Below, in pieces: positions 52,312-61,391 of a DNA stretch of 64,000 nucleotides. A program made the position numbers and the translations under genes. The notes under the pieces were generated by a model. That model was given only the letters and a program-made list of their open reading frames with translations, had not been told where the DNA came from and did not search any database. This DNA is from Nitrospira sp. (GTDB taxonomy: Bacteria; Nitrospirota; Nitrospiria; Nitrospirales; Nitrospiraceae), in contig JACOEH010000011.1 in the NCBI GenBank assembly GCA_024998685.1, positions 1 through 64,000 on the forward strand, in the 5' to 3' direction. Numbering within the stretch: position 1 is the first letter of the stretch; the number at the start of each line of letters is the position of its first letter.

Positions 52312-53556
52312 GTGTCTGACTTTTATCAAAATGGGGTCGTGACGGTTCTCCACCGCTTAGGCCAGTCCAATATCGAGCAGCTTGAGGAGGAGCTCGAACG
52401 GTACGCGAGGACGACTCCGATCGCCTTGGTCCTCCCATCGCTCTATGCGGAATTGGAGCGACCCGCGCTGAAGCGAATCGTCGAGATTCTCCGCGAAGTT
52501 CGATACATCAACGAAATCGTCATTTCCTTGGATCAAGCCTCCGCGTTGGAATTCAGACTGGCCAAGCAATTTTTTTCTCAGCTCCCACAACGAGTCCGCG
52601 TCATCTGGAACGACGGCTCTCGGATCCAGGCACTTTTGAACACCCTCGTCTCGCACGAAATCGACATCGGGCTTCAGGGCAAAGGACGCGGATGTTGGAC
52701 GGCGTACGGCTATGTGTTGGCCAGAGGCCAGAGCCAGGTCATCGCCCTTCATGACTGCGACATCGTGAGTTACGACCGCCAGTACCTCGCTCGTCTCTGT
52801 TACCCTGTCGCCAATCCGAACCTCGCCTACGAATTTTGCAAGGGATATTACAGCCGCGTGACGGACCGCATGCATGGACGTGTGACACGTCTCTTCATCA
52901 CTCCGCTGATCCGCAGTCTGCAACTGCTGGTCGGGTCGCATCCCCTGCTCTCGTTTCTGGACAGTTTTCGGTACCCGCTTGCCGGTGAATTCGCGATGGT
53001 GCGGGATCTGGCCTGGATCACCCGTATTCCCGGCGACTGGGGGTTGGAGATCGGCATGCTGGCGGAGGTGTACCGCAATTGCGCCCTCAGGCGGATTTGC
53101 CAGGCGGATATCGCCGATGCGTATGACCACAAGCATCAAACACTGTCGACGCACAATCCCGATGCAGGCTTGTTGAAAATGTGCGTCGACATCACGAAAT
53201 CGCTGTTCCGCAACCTGGCGAGCGAAGGACTGGTCCTCTCGGAAAGCACCCTCAAGACATTGCGGGCCACGTATCTCCAGGCCGCGCAAGAAGCCATCAG
53301 TCGGTACGAAAACGACGCCGCGATCAACAGTTTGTTCTTTGACCGTCATGAAGAGCGGCGTGCCGTCGAAGTGTTTCTGCGCGGAATGACGTTGGCGACG
53401 GACAGTTTCCTCGGAGACCCGTTGGGCGTCCCCATGATTTCGAACTGGAGCCGCGTCACGCACGCCGTACCCGATATTTTTCATCGGCTCATGGACGCCG
53501 TGGAACAAGACCATGCCTGGGACCCCGCGGCGGAAACACGGCAACCAGTCTCATGA
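52312..53556 (+). CDS. Glucosyl-3-phosphoglycerate synthase-like glycosyltransferase (GT81 type)
   Basis: It encodes 414 residues from GTG 52312 (RBS aagaggatagc). Landmarks: IGLQGKGRGCWTAYGYVLAR (the GKG uridine-diphosphate contact), ALHDCDIVSYD (DxD-like metal site), YEFCKGYYSRVTDRMHGRVT, FITPLIRSLQLLVGSHPLLS, YPLAGEFAMVRDLAWI, RIPGDWGLEIGMLAEVYRNC and ADAYDHKHQ. These are the ordered motifs of GpgS, which joins glucose from a nucleotide sugar to 3-phosphoglycerate. ATGA overlap with the next gene. The phosphatase needed for the second step is the fourth gene of the operon. Confidence 0.82.
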   Translation: MSDFYQNGVVTVLHRLGQSNIEQLEEELERYARTTPIALVLPSLYAELERPALKRIVEILREVRYINEIVISLDQASALEFRLAKQFFSQLPQRVRVIWNDGSRIQALLNTLVSHEIDIGLQGKGRGCWTAYGYVLARGQSQVIALHDCDIVSYDRQYLARLCYPVANPNLAYEFCKGYYSRVTDRMHGRVTRLFITPLIRSLQLLVGSHPLLSFLDSFRYPLAGEFAMVRDLAWITRIPGDWGLEIGMLAEVYRNCALRRICQADIADAYDHKHQTLSTHNPDAGLLKMCVDITKSLFRNLASEGLVLSESTLKTLRATYLQAAQEAISRYENDAAINSLFFDRHEERRAVEVFLRGMTLATDSFLGDPLGVPMISNWSRVTHAVPDIFHRLMDAVEQDHAWDPAAETRQPVS

Positions 53557-54878
53557 ACAACGGCCTGATCCCACTCACGCCGGAAACCGAAGAGCTGCTG
53601 GAAGCGGTGCGAAGCGCCGACATTCTGGTCGGCATTCCCAGCTTCAATAATGCAGGGACTGTCGGGCATGTCGTTCGCGCCGTGGGAGCGGGGCTGGCCA
53701 AATACTTTCATGGCCATCGCGCCGTCCTGGTGAATGCCGACGGCGGCTCCTCCGACGACACCCCGGCCATCGTCGCCCATACCATGGTCGATCTGGAGCC
53801 TCTCTTTATCAGCGATCGGCAGAGCACACTCCACCGGATTATCACGCCCTATCACGGTATCCCCGGCAAAGGCAGCGCATTTCGCACGATTTTCGAGATC
53901 GCTCGACGGCTCAAAGTCAAAGCCTGTGCCGTCGTCGATTCGGACGTCCGCAGTATCACACCCGAATGGATGGAACTGCTCCTTCATCCGATCATCAAAG
54001 AAGGCTACGACTATGTGGCCCCCTACTATCGACGCCACAAGTATGATGGGACCATCACCAACAGCATCGCCTATCCCTTGACGCGAGCCCTCTACGGGCA
54101 GGAGGTTCGCCAGCCGATCGGCGGAGATTTCGGGTTCACCGGAGAACTGGCCCAACACTATCTCGAAAAGCATGTCTGGGAGTCCGATGTGGCGCGCTTC
54201 GGGATCGACATTTGGATGACGACCGAGGCCATTACGAGCGGAGCCAAGGTGTGTCAGAGTTTTCTCGGGGCTAAAATTCATGACCCCAAGGACCCCGCCG
54301 CCGATCTTTCCTCCATGTTGCGTCAGGTGGTAGGTGCCTTGTTCGCCTTGATGGAAGCCCATGCCCCCGGCTGGCTCCCCGTCATAGACTCACGAAAAGT
54401 GCCTCTCTTCGGCTTCCAGTATGAGGTCGGAGTCGAGCCGGTGAATGTCAATGTCGAACGAATGGTGGATTTGTTTCATCTCGGGCTTACGGACCTGCAT
54501 TCTATTTGGGCGCGCATTCTCTCTGCAGACGCGCTGGATCAGCTGTCCCGTCTTCGGGACGTCCCCCTGCAGGATTTCCGCATTCCCGATTCGCTGTGGG
54601 CTCAGATTATTTACGATGCCGCCCTCGCGCATCATCGGAGCGTGCTCCCACAAGAACATCTCCTGAAAGCTCTGACTCCCCTCTATTTGGGGAAGACCGC
54701 ATCATTCGTGCTGGATAGCCAGGGATTGACCTCGGCGGAAGCCGAACACCTGATCGAAGCGCTCTGCCGTACGTTCGAGGAGCAAAAAGAATATCTGGTC
54801 GCACGTTGGCCTCAGTCTCATGACACGCGCGAAGTCATCGGTGCCGCTCGCGCGAGGCCTGAAAGGAGCCAGCCATGA
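53553..54878 (+). CDS. GT2-like glycosyltransferase
   Basis: It encodes 441 residues. GT-A fold: ILVGIPSFNNAGTVGHVVRA, VLVNADGGSSDDTPAIVAHT, GIPGKGSAFRTIFEIARRLK, CAVVDSDVRSITPEWMELLL (DxD), then PIGGDFGFTGELAQHYLEKH and FGIDIWMTTEAITSGAKVCQ. A helical C-terminal domain of about 150 residues follows. The layout recalls mannosylglycerate synthase-like and GT2 enzymes. It overlaps both neighbours by 4 nt (ATGA), so it belongs to the solute operon and may add a second sugar or work with the first enzyme. Confidence 0.82.
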   Translation: MNNGLIPLTPETEELLEAVRSADILVGIPSFNNAGTVGHVVRAVGAGLAKYFHGHRAVLVNADGGSSDDTPAIVAHTMVDLEPLFISDRQSTLHRIITPYHGIPGKGSAFRTIFEIARRLKVKACAVVDSDVRSITPEWMELLLHPIIKEGYDYVAPYYRRHKYDGTITNSIAYPLTRALYGQEVRQPIGGDFGFTGELAQHYLEKHVWESDVARFGIDIWMTTEAITSGAKVCQSFLGAKIHDPKDPAADLSSMLRQVVGALFALMEAHAPGWLPVIDSRKVPLFGFQYEVGVEPVNVNVERMVDLFHLGLTDLHSIWARILSADALDQLSRLRDVPLQDFRIPDSLWAQIIYDAALAHHRSVLPQEHLLKALTPLYLGKTASFVLDSQGLTSAEAEHLIEALCRTFEEQKEYLVARWPQSHDTREVIGAARARPERSQP

Positions 54879-55582
54879 CTTCAAACTGGGAACATACATT
54901 ACTCGGACCCGTCGCTGCTCTCGGTGAACGCGTTCTCGCCATTCTTCCCAATGTCCTGGCTATGATGATTCTCTTGCTGGTCGGTCTGGGGATCGCCTGG
55001 GGCATGGGGCATTTGACGGAACGGCTGCTTCGCGTCATCGGCCTGGATCGACTCTGCGATCGGATCGGTATCTCGGCAGCCTTGCTGAGAGGAGGCCTTA
55101 AAGCCGATCCGTCCTACATCATTGGCCGCATTACCTACTGGCTGATCGTGATCTTCGCCACCACGGCGTCGCTGGGCGCGCTCGATGTGGCTCCGATCAA
55201 TCAAGCGGCTCAGTCGCTCCTGTCGTATATTCCCCATTTGGTCACAGCGGCCGTGATCGGGATCATCGGCTATCTCGTCTCGAATTTTGTGTCGCAGGCC
55301 GTCCTCATCGCCGCCGTGAATGCGGGGTTGCCTCCAGCCCGCTGGATCGCAGCCGGAACCCGTTGGGGCATTCAGCTCCTGACGGTGGCCATGGCGCTCG
55401 AACAGTTGGGGATTGCCCAGCACATCGTCGTCGTTGGATTCGGCATTACCTGGGGAGGCCTCGTCCTCGCCGCCGCGCTGGCGCTGGGCTTGGGTGGTAA
55501 GGACCTGGCGAAGGATTTCCTGGAGCGCCGTCTGGCCGGACATTCCCGGTCGCAGATCAACGAAGATCTACGGCATCTCTAA
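54875..55582 (+). CDS. MscS-type / TM-helix-repeat membrane protein
   Basis: It encodes 235 residues with five likely TM helices. LGERVLAILPNVLAMMILLL and VGLGIAWGMGHLTERLLRVI form the first conserved-TM-helix unit; SLLSYIPHLVTAAVIGIIGY, TRWGIQLLTVAMALEQLGIA and WGGLVLAAALALGLGGKDLA follow, the last like the pore helix region of MscS homologues. It stops where the MscS beta domain would begin, so it resembles CmpX-like short channels. Placed in the middle of the osmolyte operon (ATGA overlap with the GT2 gene), it suggests solute efflux or tension control. Confidence 0.8.
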   Translation: MTSNWEHTLLGPVAALGERVLAILPNVLAMMILLLVGLGIAWGMGHLTERLLRVIGLDRLCDRIGISAALLRGGLKADPSYIIGRITYWLIVIFATTASLGALDVAPINQAAQSLLSYIPHLVTAAVIGIIGYLVSNFVSQAVLIAAVNAGLPPARWIAAGTRWGIQLLTVAMALEQLGIAQHIVVVGFGITWGGLVLAAALALGLGGKDLAKDFLERRLAGHSRSQINEDLRHL

Positions 55583-55585
55583 CCT

Positions 55586-56461
55586 ATGTCACGTTACATA
55601 TTATTTACAGACCTGGACGGCAGTCTTTTGGACAACGACACCTATTCCTTTGACAAGGCGAGGCCGGCGCTCGATGCCCTTCGTTCGGAGAACATTCCCG
55701 TCATTCTCGTCTCCGGAAAGACCCGCGCGGAAATTGAACCGCTTCGAGAGCGCCTCAATCACCACAATCCCTTCATCGTCGAGAACGGCGCCGCGGTGTT
55801 TGTGCCTCTCAATACCTTTGATTTCCCCTTGGAGCGGTCGCGACGCCGATCCAGTTATCACATCATCGAACTCGGGACGCCCTATGCGCTCCTCCGAGAC
55901 GTACTCCGGCAAATCGAAGAAGCGGTCGGCACGCCGCTCCAAGGGTTCGGCGACCTGTCGGTCGACGAGGTCATGGCGAATACAGGACTCTCCCGAGAAG
56001 ATGCGCTGCGGGCCATGCTGCGGGAATTCGATGAGCCGTTTTTGGTGAACGGCCCCCCCAAGTTGATCGAGGAAGTTTGCCGCCAGATCGTGACTCGAGG
56101 TCTGAGTTGGACAAGAGGGGGGCGTTTCTTTCACTTGACGGGAAACAACGACAAAGGTCGGGCCGCGGAAATTCTTCTCCGCTGCTACAAACGGCAGGGG
56201 CGATTGACTGATTTGCCGGACGATATAGAAACCATCGGGATCGGCGACAGCCTGAACGATCTCCCTCTTCTGTTGACGGTCGATCGTCCGGTGTTGGTGC
56301 AAAAACCCGACGGCTCGTACGATCCTGACATCAACCTGCCTAACCTCATTCGCGCGCCGGGCATCGGCCCTGCCGGGTGGAATTGGGCCGTCATAGAATT
56401 GCTCAGACAGGCCTCGGAAGAAACATCGCCTGGCCGATCATTCAACATCCGAGCCATATGA
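55586..56461 (+). CDS. HAD-IIB phosphatase, mannosyl/glucosyl-3-phosphoglycerate phosphatase-like
   Basis: It encodes 291 residues, 3 nt after the previous stop. HAD motif I is LFTDLDGSLLDNDTYSF (DxD nucleophile), motif II VILVSGKTRAE, a cap domain in between (YHIIELGTPYALLRDVLRQI), and motif IV IGIGDSLNDLPLL. MpgP/GpgP enzymes remove the phosphate from glycosyl-3-phosphoglycerate to give the compatible solute. With the GT81-like gene this completes a two-step glycosylglycerate pathway in one operon. Confidence 0.87.
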   Translation: MSRYILFTDLDGSLLDNDTYSFDKARPALDALRSENIPVILVSGKTRAEIEPLRERLNHHNPFIVENGAAVFVPLNTFDFPLERSRRRSSYHIIELGTPYALLRDVLRQIEEAVGTPLQGFGDLSVDEVMANTGLSREDALRAMLREFDEPFLVNGPPKLIEEVCRQIVTRGLSWTRGGRFFHLTGNNDKGRAAEILLRCYKRQGRLTDLPDDIETIGIGDSLNDLPLLLTVDRPVLVQKPDGSYDPDINLPNLIRAPGIGPAGWNWAVIELLRQASEETSPGRSFNIRAI

Positions 56462-56492
56462 TCGTCCTTGGTCGCCGAACGACTCGGCCATG

Positions 56493-56936
56493 CTAGTCTT
56501 CCGCCGGATTGACAATATGCAACCCCGCCGTTTTTGATGCCGCCAACAATTGAGGGTCCGCGCTGACGACGGTCAATCGCAACGGCTTCAGCTCCAATGC
56601 CAATGCCAGATGCATCACTTGAGGCGATCGCAGAAACGGATACTCCAACACTAATTCTTTAGTGGACAAGTAGGTGTCCATCGTCGGCGCGATAAACTGA
56701 TAGAGTCCCTGTTTGGACTCGATCTCGAACTTATAGAGAACCGAGTAACAATCATCCCGTGTAATCTGCCCCTCTTGTGCGCGTGCGCACAGAATCGAAT
56801 ACACGTCCGTGACGCTCCATGTCGGGACGATCGCGACCTTTCCACGCTTCACCATCAGCTTATTCACGATCCTCGTACCCCGCTCCATACTATAGCGCTT
56901 GATGAGTGCGGTTGAGTCGAAATAGTAGTACGGCAT
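56493..56936 (-). CDS. PIN-domain toxin (VapC-like)
   Basis: It encodes 147 residues. Acidic PIN residues: MPYYYFDSTALIKRYSMERG (Asp7), a central Glu/Asp region WSVTDVYSILCARAQEGQIT, and RLTVVSADPQLLAASKTAGL, the SxDxxL motif near the C-terminus. An Mg-dependent RNase that probably targets tRNA or rRNA. 4 bases separate it from the upstream small gene, the presumed antitoxin. Intact. Confidence 0.87.
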   Translation of the reverse strand: MPYYYFDSTALIKRYSMERGTRIVNKLMVKRGKVAIVPTWSVTDVYSILCARAQEGQITRDDCYSVLYKFEIESKQGLYQFIAPTMDTYLSTKELVLEYPFLRSPQVMHLALALELKPLRLTVVSADPQLLAASKTAGLHIVNPAED

Positions 56937-56940
56937 CTCC

Positions 56941-57210
56941 TTACGCCCTCCCCTTTAGAATGATGTCCGCAAGCGGCCCTTGAAGCTTGGAGAGCCTGTC
57001 TTGCAGTTCATCGAGCGGTACCTCTTCATATCCTTCTTTTCGCAAGGTGTCGGCGAGATTCCCTCCATTGAAGGACGAGGTGTCTTCCTTCAGTCGGTCG
57101 TTCAATCGCCGCTTGGCCAGGCGGCTTGAAATCTTTTGCCCTGACTTGGTCAACCCACGCCCCCTACTGCGTGGAGCTCGACTGACGGATAGTTCGTCTG
57201 TCTTTTTCAC
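56941..57210 (-). CDS. Antitoxin of the PIN toxin
   Basis: It encodes 89 residues, RBS gaggtatcg... before ATG 57210. A basic, Arg/Lys-rich N-terminal half (APRSRGRGLTKSGQKISSRL, AKRRLNDRLKEDTSSFN) could bind DNA, and the C-terminal EVPLDELQDRLSKLQGPLAD is an amphipathic helix likely to wrap the toxin. No textbook antitoxin family recognised; assigned from its place upstream of the PIN gene. Confidence 0.65.
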   Translation of the reverse strand: MKKTDELSVSRAPRSRGRGLTKSGQKISSRLAKRRLNDRLKEDTSSFNGGNLADTLRKEGYEEVPLDELQDRLSKLQGPLADIILKGRA

Positions 57211-57241
57211 GATCGATACCTCCTCATGAAAGAACGTTCAG

Positions 57242-58381
57242 TTACCGACTCACCCTTGAATCTTCTCGTGGGCAACCCGCCGGCATCGTGGCCGTCTCAG
57301 GCAACGCGACCTCGCCGAAGATATGGGCGGCAATGGTCTTCGCGACATCCGTCGATAACTCTTGCTGCATCACACGTAGCGCCTTCGCCGTTGCTTCACG
57401 CTCCGTCAGGTGTCCTTCTCTTCCTCCTTGCGCCGTCGCTCCAACGACCCGCCGCGTTCCCGGCTCTACGACCTCGAAATCACTGCACCATCGAACATAC
57501 TTGAAATTCGGGTCCCGCACCTCGATGGGAAACAGACGAACAGTGCCTCGGACGATCAATTCCGAGGAACCAGTTTCATCACCTTCCGGGTTTGTGGTGA
57601 CTTGAAGGCCTTCCCGGATGAGTCCCTCCGTCAGAGCACGTTCAACCGGTTCCGTATGGTCGCCGGACACTTGTACCGCAAGCACCAGATTCGTGGCAAG
57701 AAATTGCTTCAATTCATCTGATAATTCGTTTACCTGATAGACGGATGGGGCACCGTGCCCGCTGAGACGGATCACCCGCAAATCTGTGTTGTAGACCTCG
57801 CGCAACACGAGATTTTTTCCGGCCCGCCGAAGGGCACGAACCTTGGTAAGCTTGTCGGTCGTGTGTCGTGATTCGACGACATCCGCTTCAATCGCGCGAT
57901 CCAACGCCGATACCTTCTCCATCACCGCGGTTTCGGTCTGAGAACGATTCATCACACCCAGGGCGTAGTACGACCGGCTGTCCGCGTCGTACCACACATC
58001 CGCGATCCTGACGTTTTCAAGCAATTTCTCGGTCGAGACTTTCGTCACATTGTCGATCGTGAGTCGCCGCTCGGCGTTGGAGACGCCGTGATTCTCAACG
58101 ACCCAATATGATTCCCAGTCCTTGGCTTGCGCCGCGACTTTCGCCTTGAAGATGCGGGCCACGGCCGCATATGCCTGATCTTCTGCATTGCTTCGAGTGT
58201 CCGCTTGGCCGACCCCGGTTAAGTATTGCGTCGATGGGTATTCCGTGCTCCCGCCATCGACCCACCCCGGCTTCCCCTTTCCAATGAACCAGGTACAGGC
58301 AGTCGATGCGGACACCATCACCCACAGGCACATGAACACTGCGATGCCTTGTCCGAAAGAAAACTCGTCGGCACGCATCAT
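57242..58381 (-). CDS. LPP20-type lipoprotein
   Basis: It encodes 379 residues from ATG 58381, overlapping the previous stop (ATGA); the open frame upstream lies within that gene. A signal peptide (GIAVFMCLWVMVSASTAC) ends in a lipobox-like SASTAC. GKPGWVDGGSTEYPSTQYLT then GVGQADTRSNAEDQAYAAVA is the LPP20 domain seen in Helicobacter Lpp20. The second half (VQVSGDHTEPVERALTEGLI, SSELIVRGTVRLFPIEVRDP) resembles FlgT/CsgG-like folds. Last gene of the lipoprotein operon. Confidence 0.82.
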   Translation of the reverse strand: MMRADEFSFGQGIAVFMCLWVMVSASTACTWFIGKGKPGWVDGGSTEYPSTQYLTGVGQADTRSNAEDQAYAAVARIFKAKVAAQAKDWESYWVVENHGVSNAERRLTIDNVTKVSTEKLLENVRIADVWYDADSRSYYALGVMNRSQTETAVMEKVSALDRAIEADVVESRHTTDKLTKVRALRRAGKNLVLREVYNTDLRVIRLSGHGAPSVYQVNELSDELKQFLATNLVLAVQVSGDHTEPVERALTEGLIREGLQVTTNPEGDETGSSELIVRGTVRLFPIEVRDPNFKYVRWCSDFEVVEPGTRRVVGATAQGGREGHLTEREATAKALRVMQQELSTDVAKTIAAHIFGEVALPETATMPAGCPREDSRVSR

Positions 58382-59838
58382 TGCATCACACGCTGGATGA
58401 TGAACATCGTCTGGCCTGCAGTCAGCACGATCGTTTGTCCATCTTTCGCCGTCGATGCCTCTTGTCCCGACGGTCGAATGGATATCTGGTACCGGCCGGC
58501 CGGCACCCATGTCCGGGCCACGTGAATTTCATCCGGCAAGGTCTGCCAACTTCGCTTGTCGGCTTCTTCGGAAGCTACAGCCAGCGCATGCGTCAGCAGC
58601 GCAACCAGCAGTCCAACCCAGGGAGCGTCATCCCTTCCAGCAGCCTGCTGCGCGCCTCTCGTGATGCCTTCCGCCATCGCATATTTCGTCGCAGCGCGAG
58701 CAAGAGCTTTCACGGTGATCGCCGGTAAGCGCTCCGAAAGGCTCTTCTGTGCGAGAGCCGTCACATTATGCGCGAGTTCCGATCGTACGCTGTCCGAATG
58801 GCCGGACGAATCGGTCAGTGTCATATTTTCAAACGCCACCTGTGTTTTTTGCAGGACTAACCGCGGGAGCGCAACGCGGACGACCTGCCCGTTGAGTCCA
58901 TAGAGCACACTGTCCACTGCGCGATTCCGCTGATAGGGGGACTGGAAGACTCCACGATTGATCAAGACCAACTGCAACGCATCCAAGCTAATAGGTAGAT
59001 CCAAGAACAGATCCTCTTTGCGCGGAGCACGCCCATTATAGCTGATCATCACGACTTGGGCGAGCTGCTCTTGAGATGAACTAGACTGCCATTCAACATC
59101 CGGGAAAGCCTGTCGGTACTTGGCAAACTCCCTTGTGAAGTTGAGCGCCTCCGCTGTGCGCAAGAGATCAGAGCGCAGGGACGGAGGAGCGGACATCTTC
59201 GACCACCCTTGCATCGATCCATACGCTTCGTAGGCGTTACGATAGGCAATAAACGCGTTATTGAGATCACCGACGGCCTCGTACAGGATACCGCTCAAAT
59301 ACCGGGCAAATCCGTCATTTCGGTACTGATCGGCATCCTTCACTCTGTCACCGAGCACATTCAAGCGATGGTCGATACGTCGCGCCTCCACCAGTGCCTC
59401 TTGCAGTTGTCCCTGAGCCGCATAGTTCAAGGCATTAATCACGTTGATCATGACATGTTCGTAGGCGTCGCCTTCGTACGGCAAGGCATTGTCGTTGGTG
59501 AGAAATGCGGCGGTTTCCGAACGAATGGTCCTGGTATAGAGCCGCTCGACCTCCTCGCCCGCTTGTTCCAATGCCGCACTGCTTTGTTGATATCGGCCTG
59601 CCAGCTGCAGCACCATTCCTCGATCCATTTCATACAGTAACCGCCCCTTTGCTCCATACTCTTTCTCAGTTTGCTCGACGATCGCGGCGGCCTGTTGCGG
59701 ATCACCGGCGAAGAGGCTTTGTTCTATGAGGAGGTAGCGATTGACGGAAGGACCGCACCCGGTCAACAGCACGAGAACGGTAAGAAACGGCAGCAACGAG
59801 ATCGGCCTGTGGGTAAAGCGTGGGAGGATCGGGTTCAA
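58378..59838 (-). CDS. COG3014-like TPR lipoprotein
   Basis: It encodes 486 residues. The signal peptide RPISLLPFLTVLVLLTGC has a clear lipobox (LLTGC). TPR-like repeats follow: AAAIVEQTEKEYGAKGRLLY, EMDRGMVLQLAGRYQQSSAA, VINALNYAAQGQLQEALVEA, YEAVGDLNNAFIAYRNAYEA. The C-terminal half has beta strands (VVRVALPRLVLQKTQVAFEN, HVARTWVPAGRYQISIRPSG). COG3014 proteins occur next to LpoB- and Lpp20-like genes, as here. The role is probably in the periplasm at the outer membrane. Confidence 0.83.
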   Translation of the reverse strand: MNPILPRFTHRPISLLPFLTVLVLLTGCGPSVNRYLLIEQSLFAGDPQQAAAIVEQTEKEYGAKGRLLYEMDRGMVLQLAGRYQQSSAALEQAGEEVERLYTRTIRSETAAFLTNDNALPYEGDAYEHVMINVINALNYAAQGQLQEALVEARRIDHRLNVLGDRVKDADQYRNDGFARYLSGILYEAVGDLNNAFIAYRNAYEAYGSMQGWSKMSAPPSLRSDLLRTAEALNFTREFAKYRQAFPDVEWQSSSSQEQLAQVVMISYNGRAPRKEDLFLDLPISLDALQLVLINRGVFQSPYQRNRAVDSVLYGLNGQVVRVALPRLVLQKTQVAFENMTLTDSSGHSDSVRSELAHNVTALAQKSLSERLPAITVKALARAATKYAMAEGITRGAQQAAGRDDAPWVGLLVALLTHALAVASEEADKRSWQTLPDEIHVARTWVPAGRYQISIRPSGQEASTAKDGQTIVLTAGQTMFIIQRVMQ

Positions 59839-59853
59839 CAGCGTCCGCGGAAC

Positions 59854-60465
59854 CTAAAAGATGGTACGTTTCCTTTCCACCACCTTCTTGATCTTCTTCT
59901 GCCCGTACCAGACTTTTGCATTGTTCTCCAGATCGATCATCTGAAGATCCACTTGGTAGAAGACCGCTTTGGTTCCCTCGGCTTCGTCAAGGATGGTGGA
60001 GATCGTACCCTTCATCATGAAATCGGCCCCGATCTCTCTTCCGGGGGCATTCTGGGTATCCTCGCGCGCATAGATGGCTTGCTCTTTCCGCTCGCTTCGA
60101 ACCTCGTCGCGCTCGCCTTTACCGGCCACGAACGTGACTTTCTGGGAATTGGTAAGTTCTCGTTCCAAATCCGTGATGAAGGTTTGCACACTGATATGTT
60201 CATGACTGCTGTTCAGAACCGTCCCGACGACGACGACGGGCTGACGTTGGTTCGCCTTTTCAAAATTTCCCAACCACGGATATTGCAGCGCCTCCTTGAT
60301 CATCGCTTCGGCGACCATCCGTGAATCGGTATCATTCCACCGGCCGCTCAAATCAGTCACGACCCCGGTATCGACACGAGTCACCTTTGTTTCGTGTCCG
60401 CATCCTGACAAAGCGAAGGCGACACTCACCATGGCGACAAGCGAAGAGCGATGCTTCCGGATCAC
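59854..60465 (-). CDS. LpoB-like lipoprotein (penicillin-binding protein activator family)
   Basis: It encodes 203 residues. Lipoprotein signal MIRKHRSSLVAMVSVAFALSGC. The mature domain TDLSGRWNDTDSRMVAEAMI, QPVVVVGTVLNSSHEHISVQ, FITDLERELTNSQKVTFVAG and GADFMMKGTISTILDEAEGT, ending VDLQMIDLENNAKVWYGQKK, follows the LpoB family closely. In E. coli LpoB activates PBP1b from the outer membrane; here it sits with Lpp20 and COG3014 genes instead of pbp genes, so the partner may differ. Confidence 0.87.
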   Translation of the reverse strand: MIRKHRSSLVAMVSVAFALSGCGHETKVTRVDTGVVTDLSGRWNDTDSRMVAEAMIKEALQYPWLGNFEKANQRQPVVVVGTVLNSSHEHISVQTFITDLERELTNSQKVTFVAGKGERDEVRSERKEQAIYAREDTQNAPGREIGADFMMKGTISTILDEAEGTKAVFYQVDLQMIDLENNAKVWYGQKKIKKVVERKRTIF

Positions 60466-60509
60466 AATGAACCTCCGAGAAGAGGTGGACTCTCATGCAC
60501 CATGTGGAT

Positions 60510-61076
60510 TTAACGAACGCCTCGCTTTTCCTCTTCCTGCTCCAACCGTTCGAACAGACGGTCGGCATTCTTTCGTACGAAGTCCCGCACTTGCGAATTC
60601 AGCTCTTTGGCCTGTTCCAAATTGTTTTTCATATCCTCCAGACTTAACTTGGTCAACACATAATAAGTGTTGGTCTTGGAATCCATGTACTGGTCAATTT
60701 TCCGGACACCGCTGAGCGTCGTCGTCGTGATGGTCTTGATGGCTCGTTCGACGTTCTGCTCTTCCGTATTACGAGTAAAATCTCCGGCGGTCGTCGAAGC
60801 CGCATAATCTCTCATCAGATACCCGGTGTAGGTATCAAAGGTCTTGGCGATCTCGGCCCTCCCGCGATTCTCAGCCGTATCCCAAGCGAGCGGCGCATTA
60901 CGGACCCCAACGACCGATCCCACCCCATAAAAAGCTTTGCTGTCTTTTTCGTTATAGGCTCCGGAACCTTTTTCAACCCATTTAGGAGGGCCGCCGCAAG
61001 CGGCCAGTCCCATGACGAGAAGGACGGCAAGACCAGGACCGACCAGCCTTGAATGAATCTCGTGTGACCGGATCAT
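60510..61076 (-). CDS. LPP20-domain lipoprotein
   Basis: It encodes 188 residues with signal peptide GPGLAVLLVMGLAAC (lipobox GLAAC). GPPKWVEKGSGAYNEKDSKA then FYGVGSVVGVRNAPLAWDTA is the LPP20 domain; ENRGRAEIAKTFDTYTGYLM and a coiled C-terminus (SLEDMKNNLEQAKELNSQVR) follow. First gene of the four-gene lipoprotein operon. A second, divergent LPP20 protein ends the same operon. Confidence 0.87.
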   Translation of the reverse strand: MIRSHEIHSRLVGPGLAVLLVMGLAACGGPPKWVEKGSGAYNEKDSKAFYGVGSVVGVRNAPLAWDTAENRGRAEIAKTFDTYTGYLMRDYAASTTAGDFTRNTEEQNVERAIKTITTTTLSGVRKIDQYMDSKTNTYYVLTKLSLEDMKNNLEQAKELNSQVRDFVRKNADRLFERLEQEEEKRGVR

Positions 61077-61220
61077 ACAATCCTCCTTGGGTAAATAAGT
61101 ATATATACCGTACGTAGAATATCCCGAGAAAAATCGTTGCAGTCATGCTAACATGGGTTCTAAAGGCAGTCAACGCAACAGACGCTTCGAGCAGTCTCTT
61201 CATCATGGAAGGGGGGATCT

Positions 61221-61391
61221 GTGGCAGACATCCGGATTGACGACGGCATCATTAGAATTCAGAACCTTGACATCCAAGATCTCAAGGCCGCAGCGGTACT
61301 CGCGGCCTACCCTCAATCACGTTGGGCGGAAATCACCCGCCGAGCGGTCAAGATCGGTCTTGGATACCTGAAAGGCGGCGAGAGCGATTAA
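61221..61391 (+). CDS. Small helical protein, possibly ribbon-helix-helix-like
   Basis: It encodes 56 residues from GTG 61221 with RBS gaaggggggatct. ADIRIDDGIIRIQNLDIQDL, KAAAVLAAYPQSRWAEITRR and AVKIGLGYLKGGESD. A short strand followed by two helices hints at an RHH-like fold but this is a guess. Its stop overlaps the stop of the convergent caspase-like gene by 4 bases. No close family recognised. Confidence 0.6.
   Translation: MADIRIDDGIIRIQNLDIQDLKAAAVLAAYPQSRWAEITRRAVKIGLGYLKGGESD

Noticed and set aside
52357..54362. Long minus-strand frames opposite the two glycosyltransferases
   Set aside because: Shadows caused by codon bias of the real genes on the plus strand.
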